NCBI GenBank assembly: GCA_963743285.1
Contig: CAVUPF010000003.1
Location: 62,001-126,000, forward strand
Source: CAVUPF01 sp963743285
GTDB taxonomy: Bacteria > Actinomycetota > Thermoleophilia > Solirubrobacterales > 70-9
DNA: 64,000 nt
Direction of reading: 5' to 3'
Numbering within the stretch: the stretch's first letter is position 1; every line of letters begins with the position of its first letter. The notes under the pieces were generated by a model. It saw only the letters and a program-made list of their open reading frames with translations, did not search any database and was not told the DNA's origin. Positions 45,341-54,420 of the stretch are shown here, one piece after another. The position numbers were made by a program, and so were the translations under genes.

Positions 45341-47958
45341 GTGCAGACCACCCACAAGATCCCCGGCGACTCCGCGACGAGGTATGCGAAGTACCTGACC
45401 TCCACCGCGACGCGCGGCGATTACTACACCCGCGATGGCGACGAGAACTCGCCGGTGCCCAGCCGCTGGCACGGCTCACCGGGTCTGCTGCGCTCGCTCG
45501 GTCTCTCGACGCCGAGGAGCCGGTGCGAGCGCAGCGATCTGCGCGCGGTGATGCAGGGCTTCTCGCCGCTCAGCGGCGAGCCGCTGCGTCCGGTCGGCTC
45601 CAACGGCACCCGGGTTGCCGGGGTCGAGCTGATGATGGCGCCGCCGAAGTCGGTCTCGGCGCTCTGGGCGACCGCCGGTCCCTACCGCCGCGCCCAGATC
45701 GAGGTCGCCCACAGACGCGCCGTGGCGAGCGCTCTGGCAGCGAACCGAGCGCGAGGTTGCGCTCGTCAGACGCAAGAGCGGCGGGGTCGTTCGCTTCGAG
45801 CGCGCCAAGAGCCTGCTCGCCGCCGAGTTCGTCCACACCTCCAGCCGCCTCGCCCAAGACCAGGAGGCCGGCGGAATCCCCGACCCCCAGCTGCACTCCC
45901 ATCTCGTTGTCTTCGCCGCGGAGCGCAAAGACGGCAAGCTCGCCGCGGTCGAATCGCGCCAGCTCTACCGCTCCGCCCGCGAGAACGGAGCCTGGTACCG
46001 AGCCGAGCTTGCCGCCAATCTGCGCGAGCTAGGAGTGCCGATCGAGCGCCGCACCGGGCGCAACGGGCGCTACTTCGAGGTCAGCGGCGTCCCCGAGCGA
46101 TTGGCGAGCCGCTGGTCCTCTCGCTCCGAAGACGTCGATCGTGCCGCCCGGCTCTTCCGCCAGCGCTACGGCCGCGAGCCGCGGGCCGGGGAGCTGGGGT
46201 CGCTGACGATCGCCACCCGCGGCTCCAAGAGCGCTGCGGATCGGATCGACGTCAACGAGGCGTGGAGGGCGGTGGGGGAGGAGCACGGCCTGAGCGGCGA
46301 GCGCGCTGAGACGCTCTTCGACCGAGCGAACGATCTCCAACCAAGAGAGCGCCGACCTCCGCGCGGAGCTGCTCGAAGAGGTGACCCGCGAGCGCGCCAT
46401 GATCGAGGATCGCCAGCTGCGCGCCAAGGCCTACGAGCTTGCCGCCGGTGCCTGCCGGCCCGCCGAGGCCGACGATTTAGTCGCCGAGCTGGCGCGATCC
46501 GGCGAGCTGGTCCGGCTGGAGGGCGGCCTATGGACGACCCGCCGCCTGCGCGAGTTGGAGCGCTCCACCGTTCAGATCGCCGTGAACCGTGCCAACGAGA
46601 ACGCCGCCCCGCTCGGCGAGGCGTCTCTCAAGCAAGCACGCCGCGAGATCGGCAAGGAGATCCATGCCTCGCTCAGCCAAGAGCAACGCGAGGCATTGGA
46701 GACGATCACGGGCCCAGGCGGCATCTCCCAGCTCGTCGGCCGGGCCGGCACCGGCAAGGGCGTGGCGATCTCTACCGCTGCCCGAGCCTGGCAGCTCGAG
46801 GGCTATGAGGTGATCGGCACCGCGGTAGCCGGCGCCACCGAGCAGAGGTTGGGAGAGGAGGCGCATCTCGACCGCTCTTCCACGGTCGATGGCCTCTGCA
46901 ACGGCGTCGAGAAAGGCCGCATCGACCTCAGTCCCAAAACCGTCGTAGTCATGGACGAGGCGGGGATGGCCGACACCGCGCGCCTCGCCCGGCTCGCCGA
47001 GCTGACATCCCAGTCCCACAGCAAGCTCGTGCTCGCCGGCGACGCCGCGCAGCTGGGGCCGATCGGCGCCGGTGGGCTCTTCGAGCAGCTGCGGGATCGT
47101 GTCTCCAGCGCCGAGCTGAGCGAGGTACACCGTGCCAACCACGACTGGGAGCGCCGGGCCTGGGAGCAGGTCCGAAACGGCGAACCCGGTCCCGCGCTCG
47201 CTCAGTATGAGGCCCACGATCGCCTCCACATCCACGACACCCGCGCCCAGGCCGCGGAGGAGATGGCCGCCGACTGGGACAAGACCAGGCGGAGCCTGCC
47301 CGGTGGCCAGGCGGTGATGATCACCGACGCCTCCAACAAAGAGCGCGACCAGATCAATGCGATGGCCCAGGAGCGCCGGGCAGCCGCGGGCGAGCTTGGC
47401 TCGCATCGCGTCGAGCTGCCCGGCAAGCCCTACGGCCTGCATGCAGGCGACGAGGTGATCTTCTCCGCCCAGTTCAAGATCCCCAACGAGCGGCGGGTCG
47501 AGAACGGGATCGCCGGCACCGTCCTCGATACCGCCCGCCACACAGACCAAGTCACGGTCGAGACCCACGAGCGCGAGCCGCGCGAGGTCGAGATCGACAC
47601 CGCGAAGTTCACCGACCTCAACTTGGGCTACGCCGTCCACGTCTACAAGGCGCAGGGCATCACCGCCGAGACCTCGGGCATCCTCACCGGCGGCTGGCAG
47701 ACCGATCGCGAGCACGCCTACGTAGCGCTCAGCCGCGCCCGCGAGCAGACCCAGATCTACGTGTCGCGCGAGGACCTTGGGGAGGTGGGAATGGACGCCG
47801 GTGCGATCGAACGGCTTGGCGAGCGGATGCGCCGCAGCGGCGCGCAGGAGGCGAGCATCGCCGAGGAAGCTGACGAGCGAAGCGCGGAGCGTCAGGAGCG
47901 GATCGAGCGCGAGATCGACCGAGACCGCGACCTGGACCGAGGCTTCGAGATCGAGTGA
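45341..47958 (+). pseudogene. MobF/TraA-type conjugative relaxase-helicase, two frameshifts
   Basis: A GTG at 45341 begins QTTHKIPGDSATRYAKYL. With one extra base at about 45738 and another at about 46335 removed, one protein of about 870 residues results: an N-terminal relaxase with the HUH-type motif PDPQLHSHLVV, then a superfamily-1 helicase with Walker A GRAGTGKGVAIS, Walker B VVVMDEAGMA and a C-terminal YAVHVYKAQGITAE/YVALSRAREQTQIY helicase motif. The last 525 residues (46381-47958) form one open frame and might be made separately. It would nick and unwind element DNA for mobilization. Confidence 0.88.
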
Positions 47959-48194
47959 CCGGTTCCCGCTTCCGCAAATCGTCCTTTCCGGGCTTCTTAG
48001 GGCTGGCCGGCGACGCGCTCGCAAGCACCCAAAAGCGGTCCTAAGAAGGAAGAAACCATCGCAAACCGCTGCTTAGTCCGTAGCGCGAGGGAGAATGACA
48101 AACGCTGGAGACTCTCGCTTCCACACTCGGGGAAGGGGGACACCGAAAGCGGTCACGGCGCGATGGCCACTCCACCTGATCGCGCTGCTGTTTG

Positions 48195-49751
48195 CTACTG
48201 AACGATCTTCAGCTTCTTGAAGAGCGTCCGCTTGGCGCCGTTGATCGTCGCGGTCTCCTTGACGAGGACCTTCTTAGCGGTCGCGAGCTTGGCTCGGTAG
48301 GCAGCCTTTGGCTTCAGCGAAACGATCGCAGAGCGCCCGGCCTTCAGCTTCGCGCTGGCGACGACGCTCTCGGCCTTGCCCTTGCGCTTCTTGCTCACGA
48401 CCTGGAGCTTGAACGTGCAGCCCTTTGGCTTTGCGCTCTTCGGGCACTTGAGGCGGACACGCGGGAGGGCAAACCCGGCCTTGCCAGGTTGCGGTGCGAC
48501 CGTGACGGTATGAGACACGCTGGCTTTCGAAGGGCCGCCGCACAGGGCGGTGTGGCCGGTGAAGAGGAAGGTTGGGCAACCTTCATCATTGTCGGCAGTG
48601 AGAGACACCTGGTAGGTGCCCGGGACGCTGTAGGTGTGCTCGACTAGGGGACCCCCGACGGTGCTTTGGCCGTCGCCGAAGCTCCAGGCGTAAGAGCTGA
48701 CCGCGCCGAAAGGATCGAGGGAGGCCGAGGCGTCGAAGGTGAGCGGGCTACCAACCTTGCCGATGCCGCTGATCGAGAAGGCCGGTTGAGGTGACTGGCT
48801 CGGGATGATCGCCACTCCGTCAGGTTCTTCGCCGACTGGAATCGGCGTGCCGGCGGTGTCGGTGCGGGTGTCGATCGGGGTGACGGACCCTGAGAAGTAG
48901 TTCGCGACGTAGGCGGTGGCACCGTCGGGGGTGATCGCGATCGCCTCGGGAAAGCTTCCGACGCCGATCGGGGGTCCCGGTGTGTCGGTGCGGGTGTCGA
49001 TCGGGGTGACCGAGCTATCACTGGAGTTGGTGACGTAGGCGGTGGCACCGTCGGGGGTGATCGCGATCGCGGAGGGGAATTTACCGACCGGGATCGGCGT
49101 GCCGGCAATGCCGCTGGCGAGGTCAACGGGGATCACGCTTCCGGAGGTCGATTCGTCGACGACGTAGGCGGTCGCTCCGTCAGGGGTGATCGCAGCCGCG
49201 ACAGGGTGGGTGCCAACCGGGATCGGCGTGCCGGTGGTGTCGGTGCGGGTGTTGATCGGGGTTAGCGAGTGGGATTTGCCGTTTACCGCGTAGGCGGTTT
49301 CCCCGTCAGGACTGACTACCACGTCCCTGGTTTCTTCGCCCGCGCTGATCGGCGTGCCGACGAGGCCGCTGGGAATGCTAATGGGGACGACGGAGTCCGT
49401 CCCGACCGTAAAGGCTGTGCTGCCGTCTGGCGTTATCGCAATCTTTTCGGTCGCGAACGGGATCGGAGTCCCCGCCACGTTCGTCAGGGTGTCGACCGGG
49501 GTCACAGCGTCGCCTAAAAAGCTGGCGACGTAGGCGGTGCGGCCGTCGGGGGTGATCGCGACGCCGGCGGGATCTTTCCCAACCGGGATCGGCGTGCCGG
49601 CGGTGTTGCTTTGGGTATCGATCGGGACGACGGATCCTGAGACAGAAACGTAGGCGGTCCCGGCGAAGGCGCTGGAAGCCGTGGTGCCAAGTAAAAGTGC
49701 CGAGAGGCCAAGCGCCCCAAATACAGCCGCTGCGCGCCATGCAATGTTCAC
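48195..49751 (-). CDS. Secreted YncE-like beta-propeller protein with PKD domain and basic tail
   Basis: The GTG at 49751 starts directly before a signal peptide (WRAAAVFGALGLSALLLGTTASSAFA); an ATG at 49868 is in frame but adds a 39-residue Pro/Ser-rich leader. About nine repeats of GTPIPVGxxPxGVAITPDGxTAYV form a propeller, followed by PKD (YAWSFGDGQST..HTYSVPGTYQVSLTADNDEGC) and a tail of KLQVVSKKRKGKAES...KKLKIVQ. It is a paralogue of the protein at 3.4 kb, and its tail matches the fragment at 26.5 kb. Confidence 0.78.
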   Translation of the reverse strand: MNIAWRAAAVFGALGLSALLLGTTASSAFAGTAYVSVSGSVVPIDTQSNTAGTPIPVGKDPAGVAITPDGRTAYVASFLGDAVTPVDTLTNVAGTPIPFATEKIAITPDGSTAFTVGTDSVVPISIPSGLVGTPISAGEETRDVVVSPDGETAYAVNGKSHSLTPINTRTDTTGTPIPVGTHPVAAAITPDGATAYVVDESTSGSVIPVDLASGIAGTPIPVGKFPSAIAITPDGATAYVTNSSDSSVTPIDTRTDTPGPPIGVGSFPEAIAITPDGATAYVANYFSGSVTPIDTRTDTAGTPIPVGEEPDGVAIIPSQSPQPAFSISGIGKVGSPLTFDASASLDPFGAVSSYAWSFGDGQSTVGGPLVEHTYSVPGTYQVSLTADNDEGCPTFLFTGHTALCGGPSKASVSHTVTVAPQPGKAGFALPRVRLKCPKSAKPKGCTFKLQVVSKKRKGKAESVVASAKLKAGRSAIVSLKPKAAYRAKLATAKKVLVKETATINGAKRTLFKKLKIVQ

Positions 49752-50105
49752 CGGCGGATAGCGTAGCGGCACTGCGGCCGGCGCCCGGGGCGCCTGGCTT
49801 TGCGATGCGCTGCCGGGCAGCCGGCTTCTGGGCGGACTGACGAAAGTCGCCATCGGTCGCTCAACCATGGGTCCCGCTTTCGCCGGGATACGAGCGCTCG
49901 AGCCCAGGACCGCGCATACCTGCTTCGGACGACAGGCGGAAGCCAGCGATGTCGCCGCCGCCCGCTGTGAGGAAGCTCAGTCCGTACTGCGCACGCCCCC
50001 CGGCGTAAGTGCCCGCCGCAGAATGCAAGGGCAGTCGCGCAGGCCCGACCGGCAGTGGACGAGACACAGCAACGAAGCATGTGCAGGTGGGGCAGGTTTT
50101 CTGTT

Positions 50106-50465
50106 ATGGTGAAGCCGACGATGAAGACGCTGCATCTAGATCCGACTGCCGGCGATCAGGCCGCCCTCGTGACCGAGGAGGTCGACAGGCTTCTGCGGGA
50201 GGGCAAGCGGGTCGCCGTCACCGTCGCCGAGGAGCAGGAGCTGCTCTCGCCTCAGCAGGCCGCCGAGCGGCTCGGCTTCTCCCGCCAGCACGTGATGCGC
50301 CTGATCGACTACGGAGAGCTCGAGGCGCAACAGTTACCGGGGTCGAGCTACTGGAAGATTCCGCTGGCGTCGGTGCTCGCCTTCGAGGAGCGCCGCGCCG
50401 AGAACGATCGTCGCACGGCCGAGTGGTCTCGCGACCTCGACGCGATGGGCGCTCCGGCTGAGTGA
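50106..50465 (+). CDS. HTH (excisionase/MerR-type) DNA-binding protein, antitoxin partner
   Basis: From the ATG at 50106 the 119-residue product has a central helix-turn-helix LLSPQQAAERLGFSRQHVMRLIDYGELEAQQLPGSSYWKIP typical of excisionase-family binding domains. It overlaps the PIN-domain gene by four bases. In such pairs the HTH protein is the antitoxin and autoregulator. Given its position at the island's right end, an excisionase role is a weaker alternative. Confidence 0.8.
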   Translation: MVKPTMKTLHLDPTAGDQAALVTEEVDRLLREGKRVAVTVAEEQELLSPQQAAERLGFSRQHVMRLIDYGELEAQQLPGSSYWKIPLASVLAFEERRAENDRRTAEWSRDLDAMGAPAE

Positions 50466-51040
50466 GCCGCACTGGCCCGCCGCGCGCGGTTCTCGACTCC
50501 GACATCATTTTCTCGCGCGTTTTGCACGAGCTGATGGGGCGTGTCGCCAAACGCCTTGGGCTGCTCGACCTCGTCTGGAGCGAGGAGCTGCTGGCTGAGG
50601 CGAAGAGATCGCTCGTCGGGAAAAAGGGGCTCTCGGAGAAGGCCGCAGGGCGCTGGATCGGCTACCTGCCGCAGAACTTTCCGGATGGCGAGCAGGATCT
50701 CGCCCGTGCGGCGCCGAGTGTCGACCTCAGCGGACTCACCGACGATCCAGATGATCACCATGTCTGCCGTCTGGCGATTGCCTCAGGCGCCGTCTACCTC
50801 TTCACACACGACCGCGGCTACCTACGCCCGGCTCTGCAAGGGCACGGCGTTGAGGTCACCGCCCCAGACTTATTCCTAGCGGCAGCTTTCGATGGCAGCT
50901 CCGAGGGATTCCTCGATCTTCTTGAGCGGCAGGCAGCCGACTGGGCAGGTGGACGGCCAGTCGAGGAGCTGTTGGCCGCGCTGGAGCGGGCTGGGGCTGG
51001 AGGATTCGCCGAGAAGGTACGCGGCGGTTTGGGCGAGTAG
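50462..51040 (+). CDS. PIN-domain toxin (VapC-like ribonuclease)
   Basis: The 192-residue protein has the acidic PIN residues in AVLDSDIIFS (Asp near residue 12), DDPDDHHVCRLA (~97) and LFTHDRGYL (~117). PIN toxins cleave RNA, and this one is paired with the upstream HTH gene by overlap (GTGAG at 50462). A C-terminal extension after residue 140 is typical of the subgroup with HTH antitoxins. Last gene before the right attachment site. Confidence 0.88.
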   Translation: MSRTGPPRAVLDSDIIFSRVLHELMGRVAKRLGLLDLVWSEELLAEAKRSLVGKKGLSEKAAGRWIGYLPQNFPDGEQDLARAAPSVDLSGLTDDPDDHHVCRLAIASGAVYLFTHDRGYLRPALQGHGVEVTAPDLFLAAAFDGSSEGFLDLLERQAADWAGGRPVEELLAALERAGAGGFAEKVRGGLGE

Positions 51041-51387
51041 GAGGTGTGACGCGACACTTCGACGATCTCCCTACCCAGGAGCTCAGGACTTGACAGGCAC
51101 AGCTTGTGCCCAAGTGGGAGAGTAAGGCTTCCGTCAATCTCAACAGCGGCATAGTCAGGTGTGACGCCGTCGCTGAAATAGGTTCAAATTCCGCCAACCA
51201 TTTCCGTGATTGATTGGGCGACGAAACCCCATCTCGTCGCCCAAAGCCCCCCGAAACCCCACGAAAACCACCCGAATCCAGCCATCGCCGAGTCCTGTAG
51301 AATCCCCAGTGAGGTAGCCCCGAATCCGCATGGCAAGCGGGATTCAGAGCCTTCGGCCTAGATGGCTCAGCTCGGTAGAAAACCCGC
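51041..51387. other. Island right end, non-coding
   Basis: No gene. CGTCGCCCAA occurs inverted at 51214-51223 and direct at 51235-51244, matching the pair near the integrase. Bases just before the attachment repeat look like the 5' half of a tRNA (GGCTCAGCTCGGTAGA). Confidence 0.6.
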
Positions 51388-51430
51388 CTGAAAATCGTGG
51401 TGTCGGCGGTTCGATTCCGCCCCTCGCCAT
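51388..51430 (+). repeat. attR: 43-bp copy of the tRNA-Phe 3' half
   Basis: Identical to 13891-13933. The preceding bases from about 51361 keep D-arm-like sequence, but the 5' acceptor strand does not pair with CCTCGCC, so it is not a functional tRNA. Confidence 0.9.
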
Positions 51431-51567
51431 TTCCTTTCCCCTGTAAATGCGATATTTCCAGTAACCGTTCACTCGCCTGACCCTCAGGCGTGAGTTTCGT
51501 AACGATCGGCAGCGAGCCGCGGCTCGGGCGAGCGCGGGAAGCGGCTGCCCGCGAGCGCGAGCGCTGA

Positions 51568-52324
51568 GCAGCTCGACCAGGTAGGCTGAATATCGAGGCC
51601 GGGGGACACGACTTCTGGTTGCACCTTGACGAGAAGGGGGTCAAGGAACGCGGCCCGTGGGAGGAGCAGGTACAGCGCTTCCGCGACATCGCGGCCCGCT
51701 GGGGCTCCCACGGCGGACGTGACTACCCGAGCGGTCCCTACGACGCGGACGCGAAGGGTGAGCTCGGCCTCCACCTCGGGGTCAACCGCGATTGGATCTT
51801 CCGGGGCCACCAGTCGAACTGGGGCGACCGCGCCTCCTGGCAGCTCGAGGAGCGCCTGCCGCATGTCTTCCGCGAGATCGAGGCCCGGATCGTCAAGGCG
51901 GACCGTGCCGAGGAGGAAGAGCGGATCGCGGCGGAGAAGCGCAGAGGAGGAGCGAAGGGCGGCGGAGGAGCGGGAGCGCCGCTGGCACCTGCTCATGGAC
52001 CGGGCGAGATCGAGCTTGGTCGAGACGCAGCGCGCCGCTCTTCTGCGCTCGCAGGAGAAGGCATGGCGAGAGGCCGAGCGCCTGCGCGAGTACTGCGACG
52101 CGATGGAGGCCGCCCACGGCGGGAGCTCCGGGAGCGCAGAGTGGATCGCCTGGGCCCGCGACTTCGCCTCGAGGCTCGATCCCCTGGGCGAGCCGCCGAT
52201 CATGCCCGAGCCGCCCGAGGAGACACCCGAGGCCCTCCAAGAGCACCTGCCCGACGGATGGAGCGTATGGGGGCCCGAGTACGGACGGCATTATCTGCCG
52301 TCTCACCGTGGGTTCGGTCGCTAG
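51568..52324 (+). pseudogene. Hypothetical protein, truncated and frameshifted
   Basis: The frame opens without a start after a stop at 51565 (GRLNIEAGGHDFWLHLDEKGVKERGPWEEQVQRF) and stays coherent until about 51945. The continuation (SAEEERRAAEERERRWHLLMDRARSS, then an acidic C-terminus) is one frame over to 52324. The combination reads as one helical protein of unknown function, lacking its N-terminus. Confidence 0.65.
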
Positions 52325-52518
52325 GACGAGCGGCCCGGTCTTGGTCAGTAGCCGATGACTCCACAGTTGCACCTCCCTACTCGACGTCGTCGCGATCCTA
52401 TGCTCGGCCGCTCACCCTGGCCACCAAGCCTCGTGGAATCGCCACGCGTGCCGCAAGTTGGCCGGTGGATGGACGCCTTCACCGTCAAGGCAGGGTTCAT
52501 GTGTGACGGCTCCAGCGT

Positions 52519-52538
52519 AAAGTTAGAGGTACTAAACT
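52519..52538. promoter_or_regulatory. Imperfect palindrome upstream of fic
   Basis: AAGTTAGAGGTACTAAACTT, 64 bases before the fic ATG, is AT-rich against the local background with arms AAGTT-AG/CT-AACTT; it may be a promoter/operator. Confidence 0.4.
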
Positions 52539-52582
52539 TAACGCATGTACCAGGAGCTTAAAGGTTGCAGAAGGCTGCGCTG

Positions 52583-53761
52583 ATGGCGGACCGGGGCCGC
52601 TACGAAGAGCTCAGCTGGGCCTCGGACTTTACGCGCAGCGGCAGAGGCGGCAATCGAGCCCGTCGCTATCGGGCGTTCGTCCCAGCAGAGGTCGCCGACG
52701 AGGAGGCGGCCCTGAAGAGCGCCACGGCGGCTCTCTGCGAGCGAGCGGGCACTGCGGTGCGAGACCTCAACGCGGACATCTCCGGGCTCCTCTCGTTGGA
52801 GGGGATGGGTCGCCAATTGCTGCGCTCGGAGGCCCTGGCCTCATCGCAGATCGAGGGCCTCAGCGTCTCTCACCGCAAGCTGGCCGAAGCCGAGCTCGAT
52901 GGACGCGACGGCCACCACAGGGCGCTGGAGATCCTCGGCACCATCAAGGCCCTTGAGAGAGCCACCGAGATCGGCGCTGAGAGCAGCGACCTCTCTCTGG
53001 ATGCCATCACGGAGATCCACCGAGAGCTGGCCATCGTGTCGCCGCTCGACAAGATCGCGGGGGAGATCCGCGAAGAGGCCAGCTGGATCGGCGGAAGCGC
53101 TCCGCCAAACGCCGAGTACGTCGGGCCCCCACATGAGCTTGTTCGACCGCTGCTCGCAGACCTCTGCGAGTTCATGAATCGAGACGACATTCCTGCAGTG
53201 CCCCAGGCGGCGATCGCCCACGCTCAGTTTGAGCTCATCCATCCGTTCGGAGATGGCAACGGCCGCGTCGGGCGCTGCCTGATCCACGTTCTCTTTCGCC
53301 GACGGGGAATCGCCCCCAGATACGTGCCTCCGATCAGCCTCGTCCTTGGCGCCAATAAGGACGCCTACATCGCCGGTCTGCAAGCATTCCGAGCCGGTAA
53401 AGCCAATCAGTGGATCGCCCAGTTCGCCCGTGCGGTCGAGGTCGCGGCGGCGCAGGCTCGGAGATTCTCGGCCGATGTCGCGGCGCTCCAGGAAGACTGG
53501 CGCAGGCAAATCGGGTCGGTCCGAAGCGACGCGGCCGTCCTCCGCCTGATCGACGTCCTGCCGAAGCACCCAATCATCACCGCGGCCGTGGCTGAGAAGG
53601 AGATCGAACGTTCGCGGCCGGCGACGATCGCCGGCCTCGCCCAGTTGGAAAGCATCGGCGCCCTGGGAAGGCATCGCAACCAGAAGAAGGGCGACAGCTG
53701 GGACGCGAAGGGCCTCTTCAGGCTTTTGGGCCGCTTCGAGGACGCTGCGCGAGGGGCCTGA
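52583..53761 (+). CDS. Fic-domain AMP-transferase family protein
   Basis: From the ATG at 52583 (a TTG at 52565 is also possible) the product has 392 residues. The active-site motif HPFGDGNGRVGR is complete, with the flap upstream, and an N-terminal inhibitory helix motif SSQIEGL precedes the Fic core, so this is a class II, self-inhibited Fic protein. A winged-helix-like C-terminal part (PKHPIITAAVAEKEIERSRPATIAGLAQLESIG) follows. It would transfer AMP or another nucleotide moiety to protein targets. Confidence 0.93.
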   Translation: MADRGRYEELSWASDFTRSGRGGNRARRYRAFVPAEVADEEAALKSATAALCERAGTAVRDLNADISGLLSLEGMGRQLLRSEALASSQIEGLSVSHRKLAEAELDGRDGHHRALEILGTIKALERATEIGAESSDLSLDAITEIHRELAIVSPLDKIAGEIREEASWIGGSAPPNAEYVGPPHELVRPLLADLCEFMNRDDIPAVPQAAIAHAQFELIHPFGDGNGRVGRCLIHVLFRRRGIAPRYVPPISLVLGANKDAYIAGLQAFRAGKANQWIAQFARAVEVAAAQARRFSADVAALQEDWRRQIGSVRSDAAVLRLIDVLPKHPIITAAVAEKEIERSRPATIAGLAQLESIGALGRHRNQKKGDSWDAKGLFRLLGRFEDAARGA

Positions 53762-53874
53762 TCGCGAATCAGCAGGGCGATTGCATGCTCGAAGCGGCCT
53801 GCTTCATGGATCCTTTGAGGATGCGCGCGCACCGCTCGATGTGATCCAGGCCAGCATCTTCTCGCTCGGCCGTA

Positions 53875-54111
53875 TCAAGACTTTGGATAGCTGCCTTTGA
53901 GAATCGACAACAAATTACGGAGATAGACCTCTGAGCCCAACTCTTCAATCTGCTTTACGTTCGCTTCAAGCCAAAGATCCTCGCTAATCGTGGTCTCGTG
54001 TGGCTCAGCAAGCATTGGATCGATGTTGATTGCATAGAACGGGTTTCCAAGCATGGCACTGATGTCTCCTGGCGTCCATTCCTCATCCATCTCAGGAACG
54101 TACATGGACAT
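53875..54111 (-). CDS. Small hypothetical protein, 78 residues
   Basis: The ATG at 54111 follows GAGGTGAG. The product (MYVPEMDEEWTPGDISAMLGNPFYAINID..) is acidic with a final helix-rich part and has no recognized domain. It follows directly on the decayed PIN-like gene on the same strand; a longer frame through the latter is accidental. Confidence 0.55.
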   Translation of the reverse strand: MSMYVPEMDEEWTPGDISAMLGNPFYAINIDPMLAEPHETTISEDLWLEANVKQIEELGSEVYLRNLLSILKGSYPKS

Positions 54112-54118
54112 AAGTCTC

Positions 54119-54415
54119 ACCTCACACCGGGGGACGGCTCGAGTACGAAACGGGCTCGCTTTGATCTGCGCATCTGGTAGGGGCTCATACATTTGATGCC
54201 CAGTTGACGCATTGGGGAGCTTGATCTTCTTGACTGAGTTCGCCGGAGTCTCGTGCGTCACGACGGTAAGCCCGTGTGCATGCAGCGTGGGCCATAAGGT
54301 AGTAATCGCCAACCTGGAGAAACGTGTTCACGGCCGCGGATTCGCATCCCGCGCCTGCGGTCCAATGGTCACACGTGTCGCGGCCTGGCCGGTTCCGTCG
54401 AACGACGGTATTCCG
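54119..54415 (-). pseudogene. PIN-like DUF4411 protein, C-terminal remnant with two frameshifts
   Basis: Reading frames must be joined: AAVNTFLQVGDYYLMAHA, then HGLTVVTHETPANSVKKIKLPNA, then QLGIKCMSPYQMRRSKRARFVLEPSPGVR to the stop. Together these are the second half of a DUF4411 PIN-like ribonuclease family. The N-terminal half is absent; upstream lies the end of hipA. It cannot be functional as it stands. Confidence 0.75.
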
Positions 54416-54420
54416 CTGGT

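Noticed and set aside
13934..51387. A complete self-transmissible conjugative element
   Set aside because: No type IV secretion, coupling ATPase or FtsK-like transfer gene was recognized; only a broken relaxase is present.
51358..51430. A second functional tRNA-Phe
   Set aside because: The 5' acceptor strand does not pair with the 3' strand CCTCGCC and the anticodon stem 5' side is changed; only the 3' half is conserved.
50856..51689. A 277-codon minus-strand frame across the right attachment site
   Set aside because: It is antisense to the PIN gene and crosses the attachment repeat; composition is not coding-like.
53875..54312. A single 145-residue gene starting at TTG 54312
   Set aside because: Its first half is an out-of-phase part of a decayed DUF4411 gene, and a good ribosome site and ATG exist at 54111 for the second half.
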